A stretch of 21,285 nucleotides of DNA from assembly GCA_963624095.1 (NCBI GenBank), contig CAVFNZ010000030.1, forward strand, positions 1-21,285, given 5' to 3'. This stretch comes from Phocaeicola_A sp963624095 (GTDB lineage Bacteria; Bacteroidota; Bacteroidia; Bacteroidales; Bacteroidaceae). The notes beneath the pieces are model-generated. The model was not told the DNA's origin and made no database searches. It worked only from the letters and a program-made list of their open reading frames with translations. Shown piece after piece: positions 8,881 to 17,595 of the stretch. A program made the translations under genes and the position numbers. How positions within the stretch are numbered: position 1 is the stretch's first letter; every line of letters starts with the position of its first letter.

Positions 8881-10191
8881 TCAGTCAAATACCAATTCCT
8901 TCATCCGGTCGGCCAGGAAGAGGGGAATATTGACGAGTCCTCCGTCTTGCTTCAAGTTGAGAAGCGAGAAGCGGATACGCAGGGAGGGGGCGTATCGTTT
9001 GTTGTATTCTACCAAACTGCGCCCGGTGACGCTTGTTCCCGATTTTACCTCTACGGGTATGACTTCCGTCCCTTCCTGCAAGAGAAATTCCACTTCGGCC
9101 TCGTTACCCGATGACCAGTACCGACTACAGTTGATACCCTGCGTTGTCAGACTCTGATGCACATAGTTCTCTGCCAATGCGCCTTTGAATTCCTTGAAAT
9201 GGGAATCATCGGTGAGGATGGCTTCCGGGCTCAACTCAGACAATACTCTCAACAAACCGATGTCCAGACAGTAAATCTTGAATACGCTCAGATCTTCGTA
9301 CGATTTCAATGGAATCTGAGGTGTCTTGCAGAGACTTGTTTTATAAATCAGCCCCGCGTTCTGTAGCCAAACCAACGCGTCTTCGTACTCACGGGCTCTG
9401 GCTCCCGGTCGGATGAGTTGGTAGACGAACTTTCGGTTCTCTTTGGCGAGTTGGGAGGGCAGAGAGTTCCATACATGTGATATTCGGTTGGCCAACAAGG
9501 GTGTGGCATGTTTCACGAAGTCAAAAGCGTAATCCTTTAGGATGTTTTGCAGGATTACCTCTGCCCCCTTAACATCCATAGCCAACATTTTCATGGCGGC
9601 TTCCGGCATGCCTCCCGAAATCCGGTAGGCGTTGAACGCTTGCATCAATCGGTCGAAGAAGACTTGTGGCAAGGGCTCCAGCGAATGGATGGACTTGTAA
9701 TACCTGTACAGTCCGGCATCTTTCTGCTCCAGGAATTCACTGAAAGAGATTGGGTAGAGGCTGATGTGGTCTACCTTGCCAACGGGAAACGAAAAGTTTT
9801 CGTGGCCAAAGGTTAACCCTAATAGCGAACCGGCACAGGCTACGGCGTATTCGGGCGTTTTCTCGCAGAAATACTTCATGGCCGTGATGGCTTCCGGACA
9901 TTCCTGTATCTCATCAAACACTATCAGCGTCTCTTGTGGTACGATGGGCTCTTCCGTGAGGAAACTCAGTTGCTCAATGATTTGCTGCGGATTCTTGGTG
10001 GTGCGGAAAATGTCACGCACTCCCTCTTCCTCGTCCAAACTGAAATAGACGCAATGCTTGAAGTACTCCTTGCCGAAGCGTTTCAGCACGGAGGTCTTTC
10101 CCACTTGTCTGGCCCCCAACATGAACAGGGGTTTCCTGTCTTCTCTCGTTTGCCAATGTTTCAGTTCTTCGATGATGGTTCTGTTAAACAT
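8881..10191 (-). CDS. AAA ATPase with C-terminal DUF4143 (PD-(D/E)XK-like) domain
   Basis: This 436-residue protein belongs to the widespread family of ATP-binding proteins with DUF4143, whose cellular role is largely unknown. Walker A GARQVGKT is at residues 26-33 and Walker B TLIVFDE at 88-94. The C-terminal third has GALAENYVHQSL, then NEAEVEFLLQ and IPVEVKSG, matching the DUF4143/nuclease-like core; the usual Asp of the EVD motif is Glu here. I place the start at 10191 because a strong Shine-Dalgarno AAAGGAGG lies 5 nt upstream. The in-frame ATG at 10275 would put the promoter -7 box and operator repeats inside the coding region. It is convergent with sufS (4-nt gap). It could be a toxin-like or regulatory ATPase; no function is assigned. 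Confidence 0.88.
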   Translation of the reverse strand: MFNRTIIEELKHWQTREDRKPLFMLGARQVGKTSVLKRFGKEYFKHCVYFSLDEEEGVRDIFRTTKNPQQIIEQLSFLTEEPIVPQETLIVFDEIQECPEAITAMKYFCEKTPEYAVACAGSLLGLTFGHENFSFPVGKVDHISLYPISFSEFLEQKDAGLYRYYKSIHSLEPLPQVFFDRLMQAFNAYRISGGMPEAAMKMLAMDVKGAEVILQNILKDYAFDFVKHATPLLANRISHVWNSLPSQLAKENRKFVYQLIRPGARAREYEDALVWLQNAGLIYKTSLCKTPQIPLKSYEDLSVFKIYCLDIGLLRVLSELSPEAILTDDSHFKEFKGALAENYVHQSLTTQGINCSRYWSSGNEAEVEFLLQEGTEVIPVEVKSGTSVTGRSLVEYNKRYAPSLRIRFSLLNLKQDGGLVNIPLFLADRMKELVFD

Positions 10192-10221
10192 GTCTACCTC
10201 CTTTATCTTAGGTATCAAGTG

Positions 10222-10283
10222 CCAAAAATGTGAAGTTGTACACATTTTTGGTATCTCTTTCGTGCAAAGATACACATTTTTGG
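10222..10283 (-). promoter_or_regulatory. Promoter and putative operator of the DUF4143 ATPase gene
   Basis: On the - strand a Bacteroides -7 box TATCTTTG is at 10272-10265; no good -33 TTTG precedes it. A perfect 11-bp inverted repeat flanks an 8-nt spacer: CCAAAAATGTG at 10222-10232 and CACATTTTTGG at 10241-10251. A third copy of the same element is at 10273-10283, directly abutting the -7 box. One half-site next to the promoter and a paired site just downstream of the likely start is a typical repressor layout. The binding protein is not identifiable here. Confidence 0.6.
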
Positions 10284-10334
10284 CATTTGGGGCTGTTCTA
10301 TGGGGAAATTATCTGTCGGGTATTCTAAACGAAG

Positions 10335-10368
10335 TTGCCCAAGCATACCGGGCGGTACGCTTGGGCAA
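10335..10368 (-). terminator. Hairpin terminator downstream of susD
   Basis: The arms TTGCCCAAGC and GCTTGGGCAA (10 bp, perfect) enclose a further TACCG/CGGTA stem after one A/C mismatch, with a 2-nt loop; such a loop is short, so the innermost pairs probably open. It lies about 50 nt past the susD stop on the - strand and is followed by only a weak U-rich stretch. It probably ends the susCD transcript and insulates the ATPase promoter. Confidence 0.6.
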
Positions 10369-10419
10369 GCAATCCTGAAAACTACCTAAATGTTATCTTA
10401 TAAAAACGAGTGCCTACGC

Positions 10420-12123
10420 TTATTGCCAATTGTATTTCAATGCGGCGTTCTTGTTCTCCGGGTTCTGCTCCAACAGCGTGTTAGAGCTCATGTCGCTCGA
10501 AGGAATCTTCCACAACCAGCTCTTGGTCGGTTTGTGTGTCATCGGGTAGGGGAAGAACACTTTCTTGCGGGAGTTTGGCGTTCCGGCTTGCAGCTCGATA
10601 TTCTCCTTGTAGATAGAATAGCTTCTCCAAGCCTGCTCCTCTTTTCTGTCACCGAGAACACCCTTGCGGAGTTCGTCATAGTAAGCCTTGCATTCACCGG
10701 GGAACTCCCACAGACGCTCCTGCAGAATGGCCTCGTCCATCTCTTTCTGGCTCATTGAAGCGAGAGCGGACAGACCGGCGCGCTGGTGTACTTGGTTCAA
10801 CTGTGCCAGACCGTCGCCTGCCTGCAGTAAGTTGGCTGCCTCGGCATAGTTCAGCAATACCTCGGAATAACGAAGCATCGGGAAGTTGGCGGCAGGGTAA
10901 TTACCATAGAGGTCATTGTCTGCCCATGGGTCGAAGTATTTTGCGTTGAGCAAGCTCATGAACGAGTAGGCACGATCACCTTCAATCAAGAAGGGTTTAC
11001 CGTCAGCGTCCTTCCAGTACTCTTCTCCTTCGGTCAGGTCATATGTCCAAACAACATCCTCCATGTCGGTAAACTCAGTCAGCAACACGTCACGACGACG
11101 GTCGTTGTCGTTGTAGGAACGATAGAGCTCTACCGTAGGCCCGAATCGGCTGTAGTAAGCTCCGGCTACAATCTTGCCGTCCTTCTTCATACCTCCGTAA
11201 GGACCAAAGTCGATACCCATACCGTTGTGGCCACCTTCGCCGTTGAAGAACTGGAGCTCGAACACGGACTCTATGTTGTTCTTGGCATTCTGGTTGAACC
11301 AGTACCACAGGTTGGTGTAGTCGGGAACCAAGTCATATACATTCTGGTCGATGACCATTTTGCTGTATTTTTTACTCAACTCCAACTCTTCCTTGTTGGC
11401 GGCGAAGTTGTCCTCGTTGCTGATGGTAGCCTTGTAGAGGTAAGCCTCACCCAACAGGGCGTAGCATGAACCGGATGTGGCGCGCCATACTTCATAGTCG
11501 GACGTTCCGCGCTTCGGCAACATCTCCGCAGCTTCTTTCAGGTCGCTGAAGATTTGCTCCCATACCTTGTCGGCTGATTCACGTGCGGTTTTCAGTCCAC
11601 TGATACCTGCCGTATAGGTGGTGGGTATCGGGCATCCGCCGTAGATACGTACCAGGTGATAGAAAGAGTAGGCGCGCAAGAAGAGGGCCTGGCCTTTCAG
11701 ACGGTTACGGCTTTCGTCGCTCATGCTCACGCCATCGGCGCGTCCAAGCACGATGTTGGCATCGTTGATGGCAACATAGGATTTGCTCCACAGGTCGGAG
11801 AAGGTGTTATTGATGTTCTCCATGTCCGACCACGTGTTGCGGTAGTGATTTTGAGCTTCCTTTCGATAGTTGGCTTCGCCCTGGTCGGTCAGTACCTCGA
11901 TAGGGGTCACGTAGTTACGTGTGCTCGAAGCGATGTTGCGGAATGCGTGGTAGGCATTGTTCAAGGCTGCGTCTACATCGGATTCCGTTTTGTAGAACTG
12001 GTCCGGTGCGATAAACGTATACGGATTCTCATCCAGGTTCGTGCAGCCGGTATAGGTGATGGCGGCCAACGCTACCGCGCCAAATGCGGTATACTTTTTA
12101 ATATGTGATAAGATTGTGTTCAT
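10420..12123 (-). CDS. SusD/RagB-family outer-membrane glycan-binding lipoprotein
   Basis: This surface lipoprotein forms the lid of the SusC transporter and binds the oligosaccharide. From the ATG at 12123 it has 567 residues; an in-frame ATG three codons upstream (12132) is the alternative, and the later one has better spacing from the A/G-rich AAAAAAGA. The N-terminus is a lipoprotein signal, with basic KK near residues 9-10, a hydrophobic stretch and the lipid-attachment Cys27 in TYTGCTNLDENP. SusD hallmarks follow: TESDVDAALNNAYHAFRNI near the N-terminus and NFPMLRYSEVLLNYAEAANL with an LNQVHQRAGL helix near the C-terminus. The closing ERLWEFPGECKAYYDELRKG segment diverges from the common form. 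It lies 21 nt downstream of susC. The ligand cannot be deduced from this protein alone. Confidence 0.95.
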   Translation of the reverse strand: MNTILSHIKKYTAFGAVALAAITYTGCTNLDENPYTFIAPDQFYKTESDVDAALNNAYHAFRNIASSTRNYVTPIEVLTDQGEANYRKEAQNHYRNTWSDMENINNTFSDLWSKSYVAINDANIVLGRADGVSMSDESRNRLKGQALFLRAYSFYHLVRIYGGCPIPTTYTAGISGLKTARESADKVWEQIFSDLKEAAEMLPKRGTSDYEVWRATSGSCYALLGEAYLYKATISNEDNFAANKEELELSKKYSKMVIDQNVYDLVPDYTNLWYWFNQNAKNNIESVFELQFFNGEGGHNGMGIDFGPYGGMKKDGKIVAGAYYSRFGPTVELYRSYNDNDRRRDVLLTEFTDMEDVVWTYDLTEGEEYWKDADGKPFLIEGDRAYSFMSLLNAKYFDPWADNDLYGNYPAANFPMLRYSEVLLNYAEAANLLQAGDGLAQLNQVHQRAGLSALASMSQKEMDEAILQERLWEFPGECKAYYDELRKGVLGDRKEEQAWRSYSIYKENIELQAGTPNSRKKVFFPYPMTHKPTKSWLWKIPSSDMSSNTLLEQNPENKNAALKYNWQ

Positions 12124-12144
12124 ATAAATCATTCTTTTTTAAGG

Positions 12145-15100
12145 TTAGAATTTTGCGCTTACACCAAACATGATGGTCTTGCCCCACGGGTTGCTTACGT
12201 CACCGTTCTCGGGGTTGTAGCCGTTAGTCTTTGAAGAGGTGAAGAAGTTCTGGAAGTTCATGTTGAAGGTCAGCTTCTTCACGGTCTTGATGTGCAGCAA
12301 TGAAGTGAAGTCGTAGCTCAACTGGATGTTCTTCAGGATGAAGTAGTACCAGTCGCCGTTGGTACGGTCGCTCAAGAGGCCATTGAAACCCTTACGCGGC
12401 AGGCTGCCGTTGGGGTTTGACTCGCTCCATTTCTTGTTGTATGCGTCTTTGCTGATCCATCCTGTCAGTCCGCCTACAGAGTTCTCTGCCTGCAACAGGT
12501 AGTTGGAGTTGTCGGTCTGGCCTGCTGTGTTTGTAGCGTATCCCATAGCGGCTCTGTGGTTTGCCTCGGCTCCGGATACGGAAGCGTACTTCCATGCACC
12601 CTGTCCGTAGATGGCAATCTTGAAGTCCTTGTACTGTGCGCCTACGTTGAAGCCGTAGTAGTATTTAGGCTCGGTAGAACCGACGCAGATGTAGTCTTCG
12701 GTACTCAGCGTGCCGTCACCATTCTTGTCCCAATACATTTCGTCACCCAACTGAGCTCCTGCCGCATAGGTAGGCAGTGCGGCCTTGTAGGCATCCAACT
12801 GCTCTTGCGTCTTGATGATGCCGAGTGATTTGTATGACCATACGGAGTTCACGGGATAACCCTCTTTCAAGTAGCTACCGATACCGCTGTTCCTACCGCT
12901 GTTCAGCTCTTTGTCCTCATGCTCGTTCAGTTCCTTAATCTTGTTGGTGTTGTAGGTGAAGTTCACCGACGCGTCAACAGTCCAGTCTTTGTTTTTGTAG
13001 ATGTCGCCGCTAACGGTCAACTCGATACCTTGGTTGGCCACCTTGCCGACGTTGCTCATGACGCTGCTGAAACCGGATGTGGTAGGAATAGGGGTGTCAT
13101 AAAGCAGGTCGTTGGTGACACGGTTGTAGTAGTCGAAGTTGATGTTCACACGGTTCCACAAGCTCAAGTCGAAACCTAAGTCAATCTGTGTGGTACGTTC
13201 CCATTTCAGGTCGGGGTTACCTACGGACTCACCGTAACCAGCCAGTGCGCTACTACCGTCGGTGTAGCTGTTGCCGGTGGAGGTGGAGAGCTGTGCCAGT
13301 GACTTGTAGTTACCGATTTCCTGGTTACCGGTAACACCATAGCTACCACGGATTTTCAGGTCGGTAATCACCTTGTTGTCTTTCAGGAAGTCCTCCTGAG
13401 TGGCGCGCCATGCCAAACCGACAGACGGGAAGAGACCCCACTTGTTGTTGGCGCCGAAGCGTGAAGAACCATCGTAACGGGCGGTAGCCGTCAACAGGTA
13501 TTTGTCGTTGAAGGCGTAAGAGGCACGTCCCGTGAACGAAATCAGCTTGTTGCCGTTGATGCCGCTGCTGTAGCTTGAAAGTGTCTTACCCTTGATGCTC
13601 CATGCACCCAACAAATCATTGTCAAATGCGTTGGAACTTACGCTGATGCTCTCGGACACGTAATCCTGGTAAGAGTAAACGCCGGTCACTGTCAAGCGGT
13701 GTCCGCCCCATTGGTTCTTGTAGGTGATGATGTTATCCATCAATTTGCTGCGCCCCTTGCTCCATCCGTGACTACCGGTACCATTTGTCGAACCACTGAT
13801 AATGGCGTTGGCACTTTCTGTACTTTTGTAATAGTATTTACGCGTATTCTTCAAGTCGTAACCGATGCTCAGCTTGTAACTCAAGTGTTCGTTGAAAGCG
13901 ATTTCCGCAAAGAAGTTACCCAAGAAACGGCTCGTCTTTCTGCGGTCTGTCGTAGCGGCGATGTCGGCTACCGGGTTGAACTTGGTAGCACCATTGATGG
14001 CGTTCCAGCTTCCGTCTTCGTTCTTCACCGGTTCGGTAGGAGAGGCTGAACGGAAGATTTCGCTCGTGGCGTTGTTGAACACATCCTGCGTGGCTGCCGT
14101 GAACTGGATGCTGGAGCCTACGGTCAACCAGCTGTTGAACTTGTGTTGCAAGTTGCTGTGTACGGAGTATTTCTCGTAACCTTGGGAAGCAATCAGACCT
14201 TCCTGGTCGTAGTATCCGGCGGAGAGCATGTAGCTGGTGCCGTTGTTGTTGCCGTCAAACACCACGTTGTAGTCCTGTGTCAGGGCTGTCTTCTCGATAA
14301 TCTCACGCTGCCAGTCCGTGTAGACACCGTTGGCGGGAGCGGAACCACCGTTATAGTCCAACCAGTCTTGGCCGGTGATGAGGTCTACCAAGCGGCTGCG
14401 CATCTGCACGCCGGTGTTCAGGTTCACCGATACGTTCTTCGTTCCCTTTGTACCTTTCTTCGTGGTAATCATGATGACACCGTTGGCACCGCGAGAACCG
14501 TAGATGGCTGTTGACGAAGCGTCCTTCAGCAACTCCATCGACTCGATGTCGGCCGGGTTGATGTCGTTCAGGTCGCTGTCAATCATGGGGAATCCGTCCA
14601 CAACGATCAAAGGCTCGTTGCTGGCGTTGATGGAACCTGTACCACGGACACGGATTTCGGGACTTGCACCCGGCTGGTTGTTGGTGAACACAGCCACACC
14701 GGACGACTTACCCTGCAGGGCAGTCAGCGGGCTGGCAGCCACGGTAGCCGTGATGGCGTCCGTCTTCAACTGAGTGGCGGAACCCGTCAAGTCGCTCTTC
14801 TTCATCGTACCGTAACCTACGACTACGACCTCTTCCAGCAACTCGTTGTCTTCCTTCAGCACGATGCGGAGGGGAGACTTGGCCGCGCTCACGGTTTGGC
14901 TTACATAGCCTACGTAAGAGATTTCCAGCATAGACTTTGCCGGTACGTTCAGTGTGAAATTACCGTCGAAGTCGGTGACGGTACCATTCGTAGTGCCCTT
15001 AACGACAACGCTCGCGCCGATGATGGGCTCGCCTGTCGCGTCGACAACGGTTCCCGTTATCTTCTGTTGGGCATAAGTGAAAATGACATCCCTATCATGC

Positions 15101-15173
15101 AGAGCAGAAGGAACATCTTTTTTGTGAAAGTAGAAGTCACAATAGATTGTGCGTTTTTCATCATGTCTTTCAT
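12145..15173 (-). CDS. SusC/RagA-family TonB-dependent outer-membrane transporter, frameshifted after the signal peptide
   Basis: This outer-membrane barrel imports oligosaccharides with TonB energy, paired with the following SusD. The main frame runs from 15072 to 12145 and starts with QQKITGTVVDATGEPIIGAS, the carboxypeptidase-regulatory-like domain. EEVVVVGYGTMKKSDLTGS (TonB-box region), a plug with GKSSGVAVFTNNQPGASPEI and PLIVVDGFPM, a long barrel, and a terminal GVSAKF ending in Phe follow. The signal peptide is in another frame: from the ATG at 15173 it reads MKDMMKNAQSIV and then MFLLLCMIGMSFSLM, but reaches a stop at about 15058-15060. Restoring one base at about 15072 gives SLM-AQQK, the expected junction. 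The first ATG in the main frame is at 14931, inside the N-terminal domain. If intact, the protein would be about 1009 residues. It may be a mutation or a sequencing error. Confidence 0.9.
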
Positions 15174-15209
15174 TGATTAAAGTTAAACATTGGTTATTTT
15201 ACCTGACCG

Positions 15210-15277
15210 CAAAGGTACATCCTTCTTTGTGAACCTTGCTTATTGTGCGTAACAATTGAGTGTCCCCACTGTAACAA
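15210..15277 (-). promoter_or_regulatory. susC promoter with paired TTGTTAC activator site
   Basis: On the - strand a -7 box TACCTTTG is at 15217-15210, about 37 nt upstream of the signal-peptide ATG. No TTTG -33 element is present at the right distance. Instead two direct copies of TTGTTAC lie at 15277-15271 and 15255-15249, 22 nt apart, the nearer one 31 nt before the -7 box. The identical layout precedes the lyase gene (17464-17531). A missing -33 plus a paired upstream site suggests activator-dependent transcription, for example by an AraC-type DNA-binding domain as in hybrid two-component regulators. Confidence 0.65.
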
Positions 15278-15329
15278 ATCTGTTTTGTGCCTAAATTCCG
15301 CCCATTGATGATTATTTCCTCCGGTTTTG

Positions 15330-15361
15330 TTTGAATAATGTCAACTAAAGCATTACATTTG
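15330..15361 (+). promoter_or_regulatory. Predicted + strand promoter facing the 3' end of the lyase gene
   Basis: TTTG at 15330-15333 is followed after 20 nt by TACATTTG at 15354-15361, a good match to the Bacteroides -33/-7 consensus. Transcription would start near 15368 and enter the hairpin of the direct repeat, then run antisense to the lyase gene. No + strand coding region follows, so an antisense or small RNA would be the only product. This is predicted from the consensus only. Confidence 0.4.
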
Positions 15362-15371
15362 CACACGAAAG

Positions 15372-15453
15372 AAACCCTTGACGCGCTTCACAGCGGGTCA
15401 AGGGCATAAATGTAATAAAAAAGGAAAGCAATATAAGTGTGTGTAATGTGTGA
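15372..15453. repeat. Direct repeat, copy 1 (82 bp), downstream of the lyase gene
   Basis: This 82-bp stretch recurs in the same orientation at 17689-17769 with four substitutions and one A indel (about 94% identity). It starts at AAACCCTTGACGCGCTTCAC and ends at AATGTGTGA. It contains the hairpin listed separately and an A/T-rich tail. The two copies bracket the lyase gene almost exactly: this one ends 9 nt beyond the lyase stop. Confidence 0.92.
15375..15404 (-). terminator. Hairpin terminator of the lyase gene, within repeat copy 1
   Basis: CCCTTGAC and GTCAAGGG form a perfect 8-bp stem, extended by CGC/GCG after a G/G mismatch, with loop TTCACA. Read on the - strand, the hairpin is followed by TTTCTTTC. 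It lies about 59 nt after the lyase stop codon, so it probably ends the lyase transcript. Confidence 0.6.
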
Positions 15454-15462
15454 CTGTTTGTT

Positions 15463-17361
15463 TTATTCCAACTGCTTCAATTCGTACACCAGTCTGTCGG
15501 CTGGACTCTTCGAGAGAATCCGCAACCTTATCCGGTAGAGGTGTCCCCACATCCGCTTCAACCCTTCGTCCATCAGGTCAATCTCCTCCGTCTCCGCCTT
15601 CAACTGCCGCTTGTCGTACGACAGGCGATAGACTTTCCCGTTGAACGGGAGCGTGATTTCGCCCCCTCTCGTCACCTCGGGCTTTGCGCAGGTCATCACC
15701 ACAATCTCCGAGGGGGCTTTGTAGCTGCCCAACTCGTAGTTCTCCTCAAAGCTTATGCGTTTCTCCTTGCGCCACAGTACGCATCTTCTCGTCCACCGCT
15801 TCACTTCGGCCTCAGCCGGATAGGCCTTGGCTATGTCTATGGTGAACGAGCCGAAACGTTTGCCCGTTACCGCTGTTTCGTCGGTTGACCGATACGCTTT
15901 GCCGGCGGCCTGCTCGCACCCGTTTATCAAGGGTGCGTTGTGGTAGATCGAACGGGTGGTCCACAGGGTGTAACGCTCTTTGGTGAACGACTTGCCGCTG
16001 TAGGCTTCCGGTCCCACATCCACCAACAACGGGTCGCCATCGGCATAAACGATGTAAGTGCCTATGTCGTTGTGGTTGTGGCTCTGGTCGTTGTGCCCGC
16101 CCTTCACGGCCAGCGCGAGCCCCTGGCTGCTTCCCTCCTTGGTACGGGTGGCGAACACGTGCAGGTCCGGTAACCAGACATCCCGCTCGAAGGGGATGGC
16201 GCTCCCTTGTGCCAGCAACTCTTTCAGATGGACGAAGGTGTAGATGAAACGTCCCATGGACTCTCCCTTGCCGCTCGCCAACGGCTGTCCGTTGGCAATC
16301 AGCTCGTCGCGCCGTAGGGTGGCGAAGCTTTTCAGCTGTTCGCTGCCGATATACGCCCCGTAGTTGAATATCAGTCCGGGGTGGGTATTGGTCTTGGCAG
16401 AGGAGTCACCATGGTTGATGAAACGTTTGTTGCCCATGTAGATTCGGGTGATGAAGTTGCCCATGTTGCGGAACTTGCTCTCTCCCGAAAGGTCGAACTT
16501 GCCGTTGGAAGCCTGATGGAGCAGGTAGACGCAGTCGAACAGAGCACCCCCGGCGTTGGCCCAGTAACCGGGTCCTTCCTCGCAGCCTCCGTCCTCCGGA
16601 TAGGAAGAGTAGAACGTGTCGAGGGCATCCAGCACCCGTTTGATGTCTTCCGCCTTTTGGCGTTTCGTGTCGTCCGAGAGCAGGATAGTGGCTAACCAGT
16701 TGCTGCAGACCCACGGATTCCAGTTGCTTACCGCCGTCATCCATCCGAAACGCTGTTGGCGGCACGGCAACAGTTGCCGTCTCTCTATCTCCGAACGGAT
16801 GCGTTCGTTGATGAGCGGTGAGATGCGGTCGAATTCCTTGCGCAGCAGGTATTGTGTCCAAGCCAAGTCTCCGGCCGTCTGTGAGGAATAGATGGCCACG
16901 GTCTGTCTCTCCGGGTCGGGCAGGTTCGTGTCGTAATGGGCGGGCAGTCCCCACCACGTCTCTTCGCAGGTGGCCCACACCCCGTTGACGATATCCGGCA
17001 GGAAGCGGCCCTTCTGTTCCAGCATTTCCGCCATCACGAGCTTGTTCAGGTTCGCCCGTCGCTCAAAGTACGCCGCTTGGTAATTGTTTCGGTCGCCGGT
17101 GGCCCTGAACTCCATAAAGAGTGTTGCCGGCATCGCGGGCCAGGAAGTGCCTATCAGCTTTTCGGCCGCGCGGATGTATGCGCCGCTTATGGAATCGGGT
17201 ACCTCAAGCCATTGCTTGTCCCCATAGACGGGATAAGGGTGGAAGTCATCCTCCAGCAAACGCTCGATGTCGAGGACTTTCCATTGGCTCAGCGAGGATG
17301 CGGCACCTGTACAAACTGCCGCACACATCGCAACGATAATTGTAAATATCCGTATTTGCAT
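15463..17361 (-). CDS. Secreted heparinase II/III-superfamily polysaccharide lyase
   Basis: This 632-residue protein has an N-terminal signal peptide (basic MQIR start, hydrophobic to about residue 17, TGAAS cleavage region; no good lipobox), so it is probably periplasmic. An alpha-helical toroid domain follows, with NWNPWVCSNW at 213-222 and YPEDGGCEEGPGYW at 254-267, features seen in this superfamily. The heparinase II/III-like beta-sandwich begins near residue 400 and carries KGGHNDQSHNHND at 420-432. These enzymes cleave uronic-acid-containing glycans by beta-elimination. The CAZy family and the substrate cannot be fixed by eye; heparin itself should not be assumed. It shares a promoter layout with susC, is followed by a terminator hairpin and is flanked by an 82-bp direct repeat. 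The start at 17361 gives an intact signal peptide. Confidence 0.88.
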   Translation of the reverse strand: MQIRIFTIIVAMCAAVCTGAASSLSQWKVLDIERLLEDDFHPYPVYGDKQWLEVPDSISGAYIRAAEKLIGTSWPAMPATLFMEFRATGDRNNYQAAYFERRANLNKLVMAEMLEQKGRFLPDIVNGVWATCEETWWGLPAHYDTNLPDPERQTVAIYSSQTAGDLAWTQYLLRKEFDRISPLINERIRSEIERRQLLPCRQQRFGWMTAVSNWNPWVCSNWLATILLSDDTKRQKAEDIKRVLDALDTFYSSYPEDGGCEEGPGYWANAGGALFDCVYLLHQASNGKFDLSGESKFRNMGNFITRIYMGNKRFINHGDSSAKTNTHPGLIFNYGAYIGSEQLKSFATLRRDELIANGQPLASGKGESMGRFIYTFVHLKELLAQGSAIPFERDVWLPDLHVFATRTKEGSSQGLALAVKGGHNDQSHNHNDIGTYIVYADGDPLLVDVGPEAYSGKSFTKERYTLWTTRSIYHNAPLINGCEQAAGKAYRSTDETAVTGKRFGSFTIDIAKAYPAEAEVKRWTRRCVLWRKEKRISFEENYELGSYKAPSEIVVMTCAKPEVTRGGEITLPFNGKVYRLSYDKRQLKAETEEIDLMDEGLKRMWGHLYRIRLRILSKSPADRLVYELKQLE

Positions 17362-17463
17362 ATTATATCAGCATAGTATTGGAATGAACGGGTCTCTCGA
17401 ATCCGGTACGGGACTTTCGCGAAACCTTCGGTACGCGGTAGGGTACGACCCCTTATCCGGCGG

Positions 17464-17531
17464 CAAATGTAGCGTACTTTTTTCGGACAGCTCCTGTATG
17501 ATGTAACAAGTTCAAGCCTTTCCCGTAACAA
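17464..17531 (-). promoter_or_regulatory. Lyase-gene promoter with paired TTGTTAC activator site
   Basis: On the - strand the -7 box TACATTTG is at 17471-17464, about 100 nt upstream of the start codon. There is no TTTG at the -33 position. TTGTTAC occurs at 17531-17525 and 17509-17503 (22-nt period), the nearer copy 31 nt before the -7 box. Motif, period, orientation and distance are the same as for susC. The 5' leader contains a perfect palindrome TTTCGCGAAA (17415-17424) and three GGTACG motifs (17405, 17430, 17442) of unknown role. Confidence 0.65.
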
Positions 17532-17595
17532 TCGTGGCAATTCCGGTTAAGTCAAATAAACCAGTGGCGATTTTCAAAAAGCCTCTTCGGAAAAT

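Noticed and set aside
8873..8884. CTGAC-GA-GTCAG inverted repeat holding both convergent stop codons of sufS and the ATPase gene
   Set aside because: A 5-bp stem with a 2-nt loop is too weak to be a terminator; probably a chance result of two TGA stops meeting.
10192..10275. 28-residue N-terminal extension of the DUF4143 ATPase
   Set aside because: It is encoded by the operator repeats and -7 box; a strong Shine-Dalgarno precedes the internal ATG at 10191.
15069..15078. Programmed -1 frameshifting in susC
   Set aside because: The junction CTT-ATG-CCC-AAC has no slippery heptamer and no clear downstream pseudoknot, so a simple one-base loss is the better explanation.
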